A stretch of 64,000 nucleotides of DNA from positions 18,866,169 through 18,930,168 of the forward strand of contig CM072153.1 in assembly GCA_036850595.1 (NCBI GenBank). Reading direction: 5' to 3'. The notes under the pieces were generated by a model. That model saw only the letters and a program-made list of their open reading frames with translations, made no database searches and was not told the DNA's origin. This document shows, in pieces, positions 1 through 11,100 of this stretch. Source of the stretch: Rhyacichthys aspro. Lineage: Eukaryota > Chordata > Actinopteri > Gobiiformes > Rhyacichthyidae. Position numbers and translations under genes: made by a program. Position 1 is the first letter of the stretch, and the number at the start of each line of letters is the position of its first letter.

Positions 1-82
1 TAAAATGACTGAAATTCTTCACAGTGTAGTGTCAGTTTCTTCTAAAGCTTACTATTCTTCAATCTCTGCAGATCGGTTCACA

Positions 83-1072
83 ATGGGAAGCATCCCCTTC
101 GACCTAATCATAAGCATGACCAGGACGGTCATCCAAATGGGCATGAACGCCAGAGACAACAAAGACCGCTGCCAGAGAGTCGCCAAACGGGTCAGATCTC
201 TGCAGGAGCTCGTCTTCAAACTCAAAGAAAGGGACCCTGCTCAAATCTCTGAACTGGTCAGAAACGCTTTGAACGAACTCTCCGCTACTTTGATCTCTGC
301 CCAGAATATGATGAGGAAATACAACCGAAGCAGCGCCGTCAAGAGCTTCATAAAAAACAGCGCCAACGAAGACAAGTTCAACAAGATCAACGACCGACTC
401 GACGATACTTTCCAGGTTTTGTCCGGGGCTATGCAAATCGAACAAGGAGACATTCTGCACAAAGTGTTGGATGCTGTTACAGGAAAAAGTGAAATGGACA
501 GTGGAAAAACTGTTCCACCTGCAATAGGGTTCTGTACAATGCCCAGCCCCGCAACTCCTCTGCCTGCTCCCAGTGCCCTGCCTCCGAACCCTGTAACAAG
601 CCCTACAATGCCCATGCCTACTCCATCCACCCTACCGACCATTCCTGTCACAAGTCCTACAACTCCTCTGCCTTACCCAACCGCCCCACCGACCAGTCCT
701 GTCACAAGTCCTACAGCTCCTCTGCCTTACCCAACCGCCCCACCGACCATTACTGTAACACCTTCTCCAACCCCCCTGCCGGCTCCTGCCCCCACAAACT
801 ATACTTTAACACTTCCTGCAGCTCCAGCGCCTACTCCATGTTTCATGCCGCCCAGAGCTCCTGTCCTCTCTGTGCGTCCCGTCATGACCGTGCAGAACCA
901 AGTACCCTTCTACAGTCCTCTCGCTACAGCTGTGGTTAAAACAGTGCCCACTTATGTCATCAGGCAGCCTATTCCCCCAAGACCTGTAATTGCCACAGTA
1001 GTAGTTCCCCCTGTAGCCCCCGCTCCCACAGTGACTGTGGTGCAGAATTATTATGTGAATAAACCTTTTTAA
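83..1072 (+). CDS. MLKL-like four-helix-bundle protein with long proline-rich tail (no pseudokinase)
   Basis: Single coding exon, 329 aa from the ATG at 83. The open frame continues upstream to an ATG at 5, but a pyrimidine-rich tract ending in CTCTGCAG at 65-72 is a good splice acceptor, and the first 26 codons look intronic. I therefore prefer 83. Residues ~1-125 match the N-terminal four-helix bundle (HeLo-type) of the MLKL encoded at 8185: motifs RCQRVAKR, QELV, KYNRSS, INDRLDDTFQVLSGA and QIEQ align in order. The rest is Pro/Thr/Ala rich, has five degenerate 18-residue repeats (about residues 153-241) and ends in NKPF. There is no brace and no pseudokinase. In mammalian MLKL the bundle binds phosphoinositides and permeabilises membranes; whether this protein does so is inference. 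It could be a standalone effector, a dominant-negative regulator of MLKL, or a decaying duplicate. The long intact frame argues against decay. The first exon and promoter lie outside the window. Confidence 0.75.
   Translation: MGSIPFDLIISMTRTVIQMGMNARDNKDRCQRVAKRVRSLQELVFKLKERDPAQISELVRNALNELSATLISAQNMMRKYNRSSAVKSFIKNSANEDKFNKINDRLDDTFQVLSGAMQIEQGDILHKVLDAVTGKSEMDSGKTVPPAIGFCTMPSPATPLPAPSALPPNPVTSPTMPMPTPSTLPTIPVTSPTTPLPYPTAPPTSPVTSPTAPLPYPTAPPTITVTPSPTPLPAPAPTNYTLTLPAAPAPTPCFMPPRAPVLSVRPVMTVQNQVPFYSPLATAVVKTVPTYVIRQPIPPRPVIATVVVPPVAPAPTVTVVQNYYVNKPF
539..805 (+). repeat. 54-bp in-frame tandem repeat in the proline-rich tail
   Basis: Five successive units: 539-589 (51 bp), 590-643, 644-697, 698-751 and 752-805. 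Units 3 and 4 differ at only a few bases and encode PVTSPTxPLPYPTAPPTx; the outer units are diverged. Because the unit is 18 codons, copy-number change keeps the frame. Confidence 0.8.
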
Positions 1073-2664
1073 TATAGTTTAGTCATTCGTTTTCTGAGGG
1101 GGAGCATTTTTTTCACGGCAGACTATGAACCTTGCTGTGAACCAAACTTTTTCAAACTTATCTTTCACTTTTGATTGAAAAAGTTTGGTTGACAAAGGAT
1201 TGGTTGATTCAGTTAAAGTTGTATATAATAACACGGTCAGCAACAGGGTGTTTTTTGTTTTTTGTTGTTGTTCTTACTATATATATATTTTTGGACAATT
1301 CTGTAAAAAGACATTTCAACAAAATAAAATTCTGATTAAAAAAGAGGACCATGGACATATACACAAGAAAAATGTAAAAAGATGCACAGCTTTAATCATG
1401 TCAATTGAGACCAGAAAAGCAATGTCTATTTAAATAAAACAAACTGAAGAGGTAAAAGGCTTTGTTTTCACTGGAGTGGAACAGCATGGGCCAGTTTGGT
1501 TCAGGTAAACACATCAACAGTGACCTAAAAGTGCAACAAAAGTTATGTTTCTACATCAGATATGAATTGTCTTTTAACATTTTTGATGCATTGCCACTAA
1601 TTAATATAAAGAGAGAGTAAGTCCTGGTGTGTAGCTGCAAGAAAGACTGCAGAAAATGGAAATATCAGTATCATATAAGTGCTGTGGCCATCATTGTTCT
1701 GGTTCTGTCACAAAGTCATGCACTCAACACTGACAGCGCCATCTACTTTGTCTCTATAGAAGGCTCTGTCTGTTTATTGTTAGGTCTGCTGTTGAAAATA
1801 CCATTGTAGAGGTCAAACCAGATGGATCGCTTTGTGTTTTGGTCCAAATTACAAAAAAAAAAACCCCAAAACATTTAAATTGCAGTGGGCAATCAGAGGA
1901 CACTGGGGCTAAGGGGGTGGGGCCTTGAAGGGACACTTTAAAGGTGACTTTAATTATGAAGTGAAAACTACTAAACATGATGGGATTAAGTCACTGCAGA
2001 AATTTAAAGTGGCGCTAGACACGAACAATAAAAAACTATGTCTTTGTTTACATTATTGTATAGATCTGACTGTATGTTTGTTACTTTATTCATATTTCAG
2101 TCATAATATGTATCACTGCAAGTATCTGTCATTAAAAAACTATTGCTTTACCATGAATCTTCACTGTACTCCTCAACATTGTCATCCAAATAATCAAACA
2201 AAAAGGTAATTAACATCGACCAATGACAACAAAGCTAAAGCTACTAAACATGGACATAGCTGCTGTAGCGTCTAATACAACTCACCTGCTGTTATTTTTA
2301 GCATCTTCACTTTTGTTTGAATCCTTCGGAGACAGTACACACAGGTTTTTTAAGGCTTCTTAAGTTGAACAAAAGGGGATAAAGCACAAGAATATTGATT
2401 CTTCAATATTTGTTCCAGCACTCTGTAACAGTGAGGCCTGTTTGAAAATAGAGCTATTTATCCCACTGTTTTTATGCACTTCCTTGTTATCAGCAGTAAT
2501 CATCTGCATATTATTCAACAAAAGCTCTTCAAGTCAGTGACACATGCTTATCAATGTACTTAAACTGGTCAAGCTGGTTCAAATCAAGAAGAACAGTGAG
2601 AAATATGTAAAAAAATAAATAATGCCGTGCCCATGTTGCACCACAGAGGGAGGAGCTCATATGC
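1073..2664. other. 3'UTR of the first 4HB-only gene and intergenic spacer
   Basis: The 3'UTR of the upstream gene probably ends after AATAAA at 1433-1438 (another candidate is near 1322). The rest is AT-rich sequence with short frames that lack splice or homology support. No recognisable gene. Confidence 0.5.
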
Positions 2665-2725
2665 TCAAAATAAAAAGCCACTTGCTACTTTAAATCACAG
2701 CATTAACATCAAGATCCAACAACAG
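2665..2725 (+). promoter_or_regulatory. TATA-like box and 5'UTR exon of the second 4HB-only gene
   Basis: An AATAAAAAG TATA-like element at about 2669-2677 is followed about 25-30 bp later by a plausible start site. A short leader ends in CAACAG at 2725, directly before a consensus donor GTAAAT. The intron would run 2726-2931 and end in a TTTCTACAG acceptor 7 nt before the ATG at 2939. This gives a compact two-exon gene. The exact start site is inferred. Confidence 0.5.
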
Positions 2726-2938
2726 GTAAATTCAGTTCCATTAGTAATAAATACACAGTATTTGTTATTATTATTAATTAGTTGTTTTCTTGGGATCTTC
2801 TAGAGCAGTGGAGCAGAAAAGTATCCGAACAAGGTCAATGATCTCTGCCAAAGTTACACCTAATTTCATAGTAACTTCAGTCTAAGTACTTTTAACTAGT
2901 TTTTCCTCTAAGTGCATGTGTCTTTCTACAGCAGCAAG

Positions 2939-3514
2939 ATGTCGACTGCGAAGTATGCCATGTCCGCCATAGACAAAATCTTGGCGTTATGCAGAGTCAT
3001 CTTTCGGCTGGCCCAGAAAGTTCACACCAACAAAGAGCAGTGCCAACGAGTCGCCAAAAGGGCCAAAGCGTTCGAAGAGCTCTTTCTGTCAATCTGTCAG
3101 CGAGGTGTGGGCATGTTCTCTGACACAGTGATGAAGGCTTTACAAGAGCTTCTGGAGACTTTGTCCACGGCTGAGAACCTACTGAAAAAGTACAACAGTG
3201 ATAATGGATTAGAGCGCTTTTTCAAGGCCAGCAATTATGAAGGCAAGTTCAGTCAGATTAATGAAAGACTGAATGATTCGTATCAGGTTCTTTCTATGGC
3301 TCTACAAATTGAACAACTGGACATGGCCTGCAACACAGGTTATGGGGCAAGCCCCTACTTTAGCCCAGTATGTCCAGTTCCAGTGCTTGTTCCCAATATG
3401 TTACCTCCTGTACCTGTAGCCAGACCTATTGCTACAGGGATTATGCCTTTTTATAATCCCATGCCAGCACCATTTATGCCTGGTAATTTCATACCGCCAC
3501 CCTTCTTTTGGTAG
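2939..3514 (+). CDS. Short MLKL-like four-helix-bundle protein with Pro/Phe-rich C-terminus
   Basis: 191 aa in one coding exon. The frame is open from 2912, but the acceptor TTTCTACAG (to 2931) places the real start at the ATG at 2939. Residues ~1-130 align with the four-helix bundle of the full MLKL downstream and with the gene at 83: QCQRVAKRAK, EELF, LLKKYNSDNGLERFFKAS, INERLNDSYQVLSMALQIEQ. After the bundle it switches to a short tail rich in Pro, Phe, Met and Val, ending PPPFFW. Brace and pseudokinase are absent, so the known RIPK3-phosphorylation control of MLKL cannot apply directly. The tail shares a [VM]PFY[SN]P motif with the first paralogue, suggesting common descent of the tail as well. 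A likely poly(A) signal is AATAAA at 3896-3901. Function is unknown; a membrane-acting or MLKL-modulating role is inference. Confidence 0.72.
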   Translation: MSTAKYAMSAIDKILALCRVIFRLAQKVHTNKEQCQRVAKRAKAFEELFLSICQRGVGMFSDTVMKALQELLETLSTAENLLKKYNSDNGLERFFKASNYEGKFSQINERLNDSYQVLSMALQIEQLDMACNTGYGASPYFSPVCPVPVLVPNMLPPVPVARPIATGIMPFYNPMPAPFMPGNFIPPPFFW

Positions 3515-4079
3515 CCCTAAGCAGTGGTGCGGCTACCCTCTAACCCAAATTTAACCTGCTCTGGAAAGGGTTAGCCATACAGAGTAAGTTTCTCTTTCTT
3601 CGGATATTTTATTTTGTCTTATGCATATAATGTATAAATAAGTCTTATGTAGTTTTTGTAACATCACCTTCTTTGTTTACATGTGCAGGGATGTTTTTAG
3701 ATCTGCAGCAATCACAGACTAATTCACAAAGTGGTTAAAATGGTTAAGAAACATTTAAAGCAAGTAAAAAGCAGACATTTGGTATCACTCACTGGAGTTA
3801 ATTAAAGGAAAACATATTATAAATGGGTTTCGTAAAAATATTAACCTGGAATCCCTAGTTATTGTACCTTCTTATGTTTAAGGTGATTACTTAAGGAATA
3901 AAAGACACATTAAGACTATGAATAGAAAGTGTAATCTAATAATGTGTCCAAATATTGGCGTATTAAAGCATCAATTTGCACTGTTTTTTGGATTATATGC
4001 CTTATGCGCACTTTCTGCCTGGGGCCACTGGGGCTTTTAGGAATGTCTTTGCATGACCCGTGAGTCATGTGTTACTCAA

Positions 4080-4400
4080 TGAATTGTATTAATTTCTGGG
4101 GAAACTGGTCACACCTAGAACAATTATTCTTGGATGATCTGCCAACACCACAGCTGCTGTCAAATAGGCTCAGCAGCGTATGCACTTTCTGAGACTGCAA
4201 AAAGAGACACCTACAGATCCACCATAGAGAGCATCCTGGTGTACTGTGTTCAGTCTGGTCTGCTCCATAGAAAAAAAAAAGCTCTACAGAGAAATTAAAA
4301 ATGAATTGGATGCTCTCTTTCTCTCTCTGGAGGACATTTCTTATAACAAATACTATTCCATCTGGAGCCACAAACGTGTCTGACACTACTGACATTATTT
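4080..4400 (+). mobile_element. Decayed LINE reverse-transcriptase 3' coding fragment
   Basis: The stretch around 4160-4240 (ACTTTCTGAGACTGCAAAAA, then CACCATAGAGAGCATCCTG) resembles the end of the reverse-transcriptase ORF of L2/Rex1-type fish LINEs, in the FLRRL ... IESIL region. The frame is broken by stops. The family name is from memory. Confidence 0.5.
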
Positions 4401-4604
4401 TATTTATGTATTAATGTGTTTTGTGAAACAACCTTTGCCAGTCTTCTTCTATGCTGTGAAATGCAGGTGCTAATTAGCATTACAGGGCATTATTACCACC
4501 TACTGTTGAGGAGTGTGAATATACTGCACTTTATTGAATAAAAATCCACTTCATATAAAAGCATGGATTTTATTTATTTTCTCTTTTCTTGCTTTCTTTT
4601 TTGT

Positions 4605-4870
4605 GTGTGGCAAAGGCCCGCAACCCACTGAAAACGATTGAGAACCACTGTTCAAATTCAAAACACTTTATTTGTCCCCAAGAGAGCAACATGGCAAAAC
4701 ACACAGACATAAAAACAGATCATGTGCAAAGTGCAAGACATTTAAAGTACTATCCCAGCGACCGCTTGTGACAAAGGGCTCAGTAACAAAGGGCTCAGTT
4801 GGTTTCAGGGAGAGAACTGTCTGTTAGGGACTGAGCATCAATGCAAAGCTGGAGCAGGGATGGGTCAGAG
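4605..4870 (-). mobile_element. hAT-type TIR fragment followed by reverse-strand LINE 3' tail
   Basis: TTGAGAACCACTG near 4638-4650 is typical of a hAT-like terminal repeat. From 4658 the reverse strand reads as a LINE 3' end: GGGGACAAATAAAGTGTTTT is the complement of 4660-4680, preceded by a TTGCACTT-containing tail. Non-autonomous debris. Confidence 0.5.
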
Positions 4871-5875
4871 ATTAATAGTTGGACTGCTGCTGGGACAAAG
4901 TTGGCTCTCCTCCTCTGTCTGTTCCTAAGCACTTAATAAGAGCAGCATCCATTTTATTTAATTTTACTATTATTATTATTTTTGCATGACAATAAAGGTG
5001 CTCCTTTCTAGAAAGCTGCAAAACAATTGTTGGAGCAACGAGGGAGGATGATAAATGGAAGTGACAAAAGTACAAAAGTTAGAGCTGCATATATGCTCTG
5101 ATTGGATACAAACTAAAAAAGGTTCAACACAAGTGATTTCTTATTTGTTCTCAGCTCTGTGATAAAGAAACAAAGAATACATTTCCTGATATCCTGAGAG
5201 AGAGTTGTCTTTTTGTAAGGTTTATGAAACAGTGAGACTTTGAGGTTGCAAATATCACCATTCTAATGTGATATATAAACACACAGATCACTGATGTCTA
5301 TGAGTAAATAATAGTCAAATCTTTATCTTAATTGACTCAAAAGCTCAGGTCTAATTGCTCTGTATGATTCCACTTTCTCTAACTCCCTGTTTCTGTCGGT
5401 CTACACTGATGCTGTCCATTCAGAGCTGAAGGGCCTCTGCCGCAATGTGTTCCATTAGGGTTGAAAAGACAATGTGCTGTCTTTACAGGTTTAATGAATG
5501 ATGGAGCAGGTAAAAATAGCATCAGATATCAGAATTGACAGCAGCCACATGAATGGTTAGCTGCGTTTTTTCATCACTACATTTGTTATTAACGAAATGT
5601 AGTAGTCACAATCACTTCTCCTTTAACAAAGAAACCAAAACTAAAACACCGTGCCTTGTATTATGATAAACATCTCTTGCTCTCTGGGATTCCCATGTGG
5701 TTTATACATGTCTCAGTGTAACCCAGCGGCCTGTCAGATAATCTATAGACAAACAGCAGGTGGGGGTGGGATGGTGATGTATGGTTCTCCTTTAAGATGA
5801 GTATCCTCGGTGTGTCAGGGCCAAGAGGAACAGGAAATTGCGAGTTGCTGAGGGAGGGGCTAGGAAAGAGGCACT

Positions 5876-5886
5876 GTTTCATTTTC
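5876..5886 (-). promoter_or_regulatory. ISRE core (interferon-stimulated response element)
   Basis: GTTTCATTTTC, i.e. GAAAATGAAAC on the other strand, fits the ISRE core GAAANNGAAAC exactly. It lies about 55 bp before a candidate mlkl first-exon donor. Mammalian MLKL is interferon-inducible, so the position makes sense, but an 11-bp match can occur by chance. Confidence 0.5.
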
Positions 5887-5889
5887 TCT

Positions 5890-5942
5890 CATTCAAACCT
5901 CTTGGTGAAAGCAGGCAGGGTTTCTGTGGTGTCTTCTTGCAG
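5890..5942 (+). other. mlkl: Candidate 5'UTR exon 1 of mlkl
   Basis: Sequence ending TTCTTGCAG at 5942 is followed by a strong donor, GTAAGG. The mlkl coding exon begins only 3 nt after an acceptor (TGTTTGTAG ending 8182), so an upstream non-coding exon is required. This is the best candidate seen and would give a 2.2 kb first intron. The 5' boundary is a guess. Confidence 0.45.
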
Positions 5943-6714
5943 GTAAGGAGTGTTTTTGTATCATTTTAGCCCAGATACAGGTCAGGTTGTTTTGTTGCTA
6001 TGAAGGGTGTGTCAGCTGCAGTGAAGTGGGAGGTCAATAAAACATCTCAAATCTTCACAGCAGTAGAGCTTTATTATGTTAACTCAGAATGGTAAAAAGC
6101 TGTTTTTCTTCATAGTCATTATCTTAAATACAGCTCTATGTTGTGATAGAGAGCTGTGGTTTTAAATGGTTCACTTCTGCATAAAGGTGTCTTCGTAAAG
6201 GTTGTGTAAAAACTGAAAAACTGAAATTGCAAACAATCTCGTGATTTGCTCATGAGACAAGAAATGGCATAGTCTGTATAGAAACACTTTTTTTAAAACA
6301 GTGAACAGGGAGACATTGTGGTGCGAGTTAATGACATTTGAAGGTTTAACATTTTTAGAGAAGAGGCAAAACAAGCCTCAACATGTTAAAGTAGGCTGTG
6401 TTGTGGTTTGTGAGAGCTGCTGTGGGTCACACAGAAAAGTACCTCTCACAGTCGGGGTATTTTCATTTTCAGATGGTTTCAAGTGTGGCATAATAATAAT
6501 GAGACAGATGTAGATGCGTAGTAAAGGCTCAGATCCAATCCCAACACAAAATCAGATTTTATATGACCCAGATGGATTTATGCTGCCAACAGTCAAACCT
6601 AATCTTTCCCCTAAGGGCTATTATTGATGCAGTTACTAGTGTTGCCTAATTCAAAAAATGAAATACTCTTCATTTAAGACCAGCATCTTCTAATTCTGCT
6701 CGTCCTACTTTTAC

Positions 6715-6775
6715 CAAGACTGAGGATTGAATACAGGACCTTCTGGGTGTGAGGCGACTCTGTTACATACATTTT
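6715..6775 (-). repeat. Degenerate SINE fragment
   Basis: GATTGAATACAGGACCTTCT followed by GGTGTGAGGCGAC resembles a known fish repeat (GGATTCGAACCCAGGACCTTCT...GTGAGGCGAC). Only about 60 bp is recognisable. Confidence 0.4.
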
Positions 6776-8184
6776 ACACACTTTACACACTTATGTTCCT
6801 TTAGTAAGACTTGCACTTAAAGTAATGCACTTCACTTGAGTAAATCTGCCTCTTTACTTCAGGCTATGTTTAAGTAAAAGACCATATTTTGTAAATAGCT
6901 GACACACAACTAAAAACACAAGTGAAACTCTCTTTGTCTGTACCGCAGTTTTAGTTTTCATAGTTTCATTTCCTGTTATGGACTGATTTCTTGAGACACA
7001 GGAGCCACATGGGTGTGTTATACCATCAACATGAATTCTTAATGGACCGTCTCCTCGAACACCTGAAACCTAAGGGCAAGATTCAGTTACACTCCTACCT
7101 TTTATGATATATATCTCTCAAACACAGTCAGCGTTAGATGTTTACATCTAACACAGTCTGGTTACAATAGCAGCTGTCAGTGGGTGGGATGTTCATACTT
7201 AGATTACACGCCAAGGAAACATTTATGTTTTGAAGTCAGTGGTCAAGTGTTGATATTTGAGTGACTGGACAAGAGCTATTGGGCAATGAATGTTTGGATA
7301 TTGGTGGGGGGAGGAACAATAGGTAAACCATTGACAGGGCATCTGCGCTGGACAAACAAGTCGGAGCCATGAGCTTAACGCTCATCTGCCTAACATCTAA
7401 GAGATACAACAATGGTAATGTTTAAAGGCGCAGTTTCACAAAGGTTTATCCAGTCTTTATTATTATATATTTAAGTGGCTCCACAAAACTTATGCATACA
7501 TAACGTATGTGGACTCAGTTACTGTAATGTTACTGTTTATAATCTGACTCAATTATTGGAGATTTTGTGGCGAGTCGACACAAATAAAATCTATACCAAC
7601 CCACCTTTAGGTTCCACATGATGGCTCATAATTTGCATGGACATATGTGTTTTATTAAGAAATCAGAATTTTTCAAACTTATAACTTTATATTTCTTGGA
7701 TATGTAATATTATTGACATGGTTTTAAATATTTTTTTAGCCAAGAAACGGTGCAAGAGAAGGTAGCAACATTAAACAAAGGTACTCGAGTCAGAATTGTT
7801 CCAGGTTCCTGGAGCATGTGGCGAGTGAACCACAGTAAACATGCTTTTTAAGGTAATTTGTTCTTAAACAACGCCATTTTGTTAATGATAAAGCATTTTT
7901 GTGTATAATCATAAACATGCTCATCAAGTGTTTAATGAAGCTCCCATGTACCTTCTTCTTGGAGCTTCTTCAGTCTCTAGAAACGCCTCTGTGAGCCTTA
8001 ATGTCTACAGCCATATTTAAAATTATACTGCAGAGCGAGAAGTACTCATATGGAGGTGTTGAATACAAGTCGGATCAATACCACTGAGTAGAAGAGTAAT
8101 TGTCTATTGAGAGATCATGGTCATAATGTTGTGACAGTTTGATTTACAGCTAACAGTGGCTTACACTGTTCTCTGTTTGTAGCT

Positions 8185-11100
8185 ATGGACTTCATTGACC
8201 CAATCCTGTCTATTGCGTCTGAGATCTACACTCTGGTGGAAAATGTCAAGGCCAATAAGAAACGCTGTCGTCGGGTCGTGGAGAGAGTCAAAGCTTTGGA
8301 GGAGCTGGTGCGGTCCGTCCGAAAGAGAGACAAAGTCCTTACTTCTACAGAAGTGGACAAAGCCCTGAGGGAGCTGTCCATCACTCTGTCGTCTGCGAAG
8401 GACCTGATTGAGAAGTACACTCTGTCCAGTTGGGTGCAGCGTGTCCTGAAGTCGGGCAGCCACATGGACGAGTTCAACACCGTCAACGACCGTCTTAACG
8501 ATGCCTTTCAGGTCCTGTCTGGGGCCCTGCAGGTGGAGCAAAGCAACATGCTGCACAAAGTGTTTGAGATGAGCTCCAGACAGAGACAGGACGAGGTGGA
8601 CGGACGAGAGGACGACGCAGAGCTCAAGAAAGGTACGCTGTCTATCCTTGAATAAGCTTTGTACAAGAGTTTACCACATTCATTCATTAATAACAATTAA
8701 TCGCAGTACTTTGAGCAGTGAAAATCTGGTACCAGCCCCTAACGGGTAAACAGAGGTGTTGCAATGGTGCGGGCAAACAGGATCTAGCTTTATGTTGTGA
8801 ATTTGGCAGGTTTTTCTTTGCAGTTTTGTGTCAAACCTTTGTGAATGATAATGTAGCTCTGTATCATGAGTAACATTGAAGTTTCCTCTCCAAATGCAAC
8901 AAGTAACAGGCCAGGACCAGTTCATGAATGAATCTTGTGTCTCAGTGGTGTATTGTATTGTTATATTTTGTTTCTTTTCTTCAGTGCTGCTGGACTACGT
9001 ACAAATGCAGCAGGTTAAGATGGACGCCATGTTGAAAGAGTTCGAAGAGGTCAAAACTAATGTTACCAATATGGTGGACATGAGTGAGTATAAGAGAAGA
9101 GGAAGACAAAGCCTAGCACTGCAGTGATATGTGGTTTGTTTGTGGTTATGATGTTAAAGCAGAAGTCTCTTTCCTGTTTAATGTCCTGTTGTTACCGCAG
9201 TGAATAAACCCAGTGCCACAGATGAAGTCATCCGAATGATAAAACCAGAGGAGCTGAAGTACGATTTCCCTCAGAAGCCCTTCATGACGACCTCCACCTC
9301 AGAGGTTTACAAAGGAGAGTATCGTGGTTTCACTGTGGCCATAAAAAGATTCATCGATCCAGTCGACACCTGCCTCAGGTCGGGACCAAACTTCACCACC
9401 ACAGCCACTGAAACAAAAACCAAGACATGTTTACATATTATTTCATCAAAAGCTTTTATGGCCGATACATTTATTAAATCACAGTAGTCCACTAACCAAC
9501 ACTTCAACATATAATGGATTGTTTCAAGTAACAACACACAATTCAATAACGTTTATTTACATAATACACTGAGATTAAAAAGTTATATTGATTAACTCTT
9601 TTTGATTTGGTCCAGGTCACAGTGTTTATTAGTTGAATGTTCATCACAGAAATTGTTTATCTTCTCTGGGTGTCAAGCTCATTTTAGTTCAGGGGCCACA
9701 TACTGCCCAATTGAAGTGGGCTGGATCAGTCAAATAGTGGCATAATAACCTATTAATAACATTTGTTTTAGTGCAAAATTGTCGATTACATTATAATGTC
9801 AGTGCTGTCAAAAGCCTATAGCATGTATGTTTTCACAAATTCACCCTCACAATATGGCTAATGCTATTTACCTAGCAATGAAGTAGCTTTTGGGCAATGA
9901 GAGTGTTATTTTGACAGCAAAAGAGTTATTTCCTTGCTGCCATGTGCTGTTTAGTTCTGAATCTCTGTGTTATGTTATGTCCGGTCCTCTCACTAAAACA
10001 ATGTGACCCTCAGTGGAAGGAAGTGGAAGTTAGGAATAGCATTTACTTTAATGTAAAAATTGCATTTAATGTCTTTTGCACTTTCCGAATTCACCCCTCA
10101 GGTCGGATTGTACCCATGTTTGACACGCCTGCTCTATATGCATGAATTATTTTAGATTTTCTCTTTTTGTTTTCACATTTAGTGAGATCCGGTCAGTATT
10201 TGAAAAGGAAGTTGAAACCATGAGGCGTTTTGAGTCGCCCAACATCCTGCGAATGTTCGGCATCTGTGTCAGGAATGAAGAAGGTAAATAGCCACATGAA
10301 CTAATTATGAACAACAACACAGAAAGGCAGGGGGATGTTTGGGGCTTAGCGTTGTAATTAGATCAAGTATGGGTCATTGTTGCTGGGTTGAGTCTAAAAA
10401 CTGCATTGTTAACTTTTGACTTTCTGAACTGTGAGTCAATTAATTTGGAAACTAAAAGAAATAAACTTAATCTTTATAATAATGTGCCATGTCTTTGTCA
10501 CTGCCTTTAGGCCCCAACCCAGAGTTTCTGATCATCATGGAGTACTGTGAAAAGGGCAGTCTGCGCGAGGTTTTGGACTCTGACTCTAAACTGTCATGGA
10601 CCAGAAAGGCTCGAATGTGTTTGGACGCAGCTCAAGGTCTTTACCGGTGAGTACATAACAAATCATCTCATTCTCAAACTTAGAACAAAAAAAAGAGGCA
10701 AATGCTTGGGTTTATATATGAATGTATCCAAAATCTGTGCTTTATCTTAGGCTGCATCAGACTGAAGTGAAATCAAAAGTCCATGGATGCATCAACAGCA
10801 GCAAGTTTCTTGTTGCTGAAGGCTACAGAGTCAAGGTACAGCAGCTGATGCATGCTGGGATTTCTTAATCATTTTTGTAATAGTGTCCATTTTTTAAATA
10901 AAGATTGTCAAGAAGATGAAATTGCTTACAGTTCAACAGGCTTCTTTGAACCATAAAATTTAGAAATGATCTATATGTAAGAAAATAGTAGTGACAGTGA
11001 CAATGTTTAGTATGTATTCTCCAAAAATGCAGTTAGTAATGAATCAATAAATTAGGAAATCAAATCACTCCAAAAAATCCAAGGAAGACAAAACTAAGAG

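Larger units (their letters stand above)
3515..5860. other. Spacer with 3'UTR of the second 4HB-only gene and LINE debris
   Basis: Probable 3'UTR to about 3.92 kb, then AT-rich sequence, a cluster of retroelement fossils at 4.08-4.87 kb (listed separately) and unremarkable DNA to the candidate mlkl promoter. No gene seen. Confidence 0.5.

Noticed and set aside
5..82. Start of the first gene at the ATG at 5
   Set aside because: A strong acceptor at 65-72 and lack of similarity of the first 26 codons to MLKL favour the start at 83.
1030..1072. C-terminal VVQNYYV of the first 4HB-only protein as a RIP homotypic interaction motif (RHIM)
   Set aside because: The RHIM core needs [IV]Q[ILV]G. Here VQ is followed by N-Y and the Gly is missing, so the resemblance is superficial.
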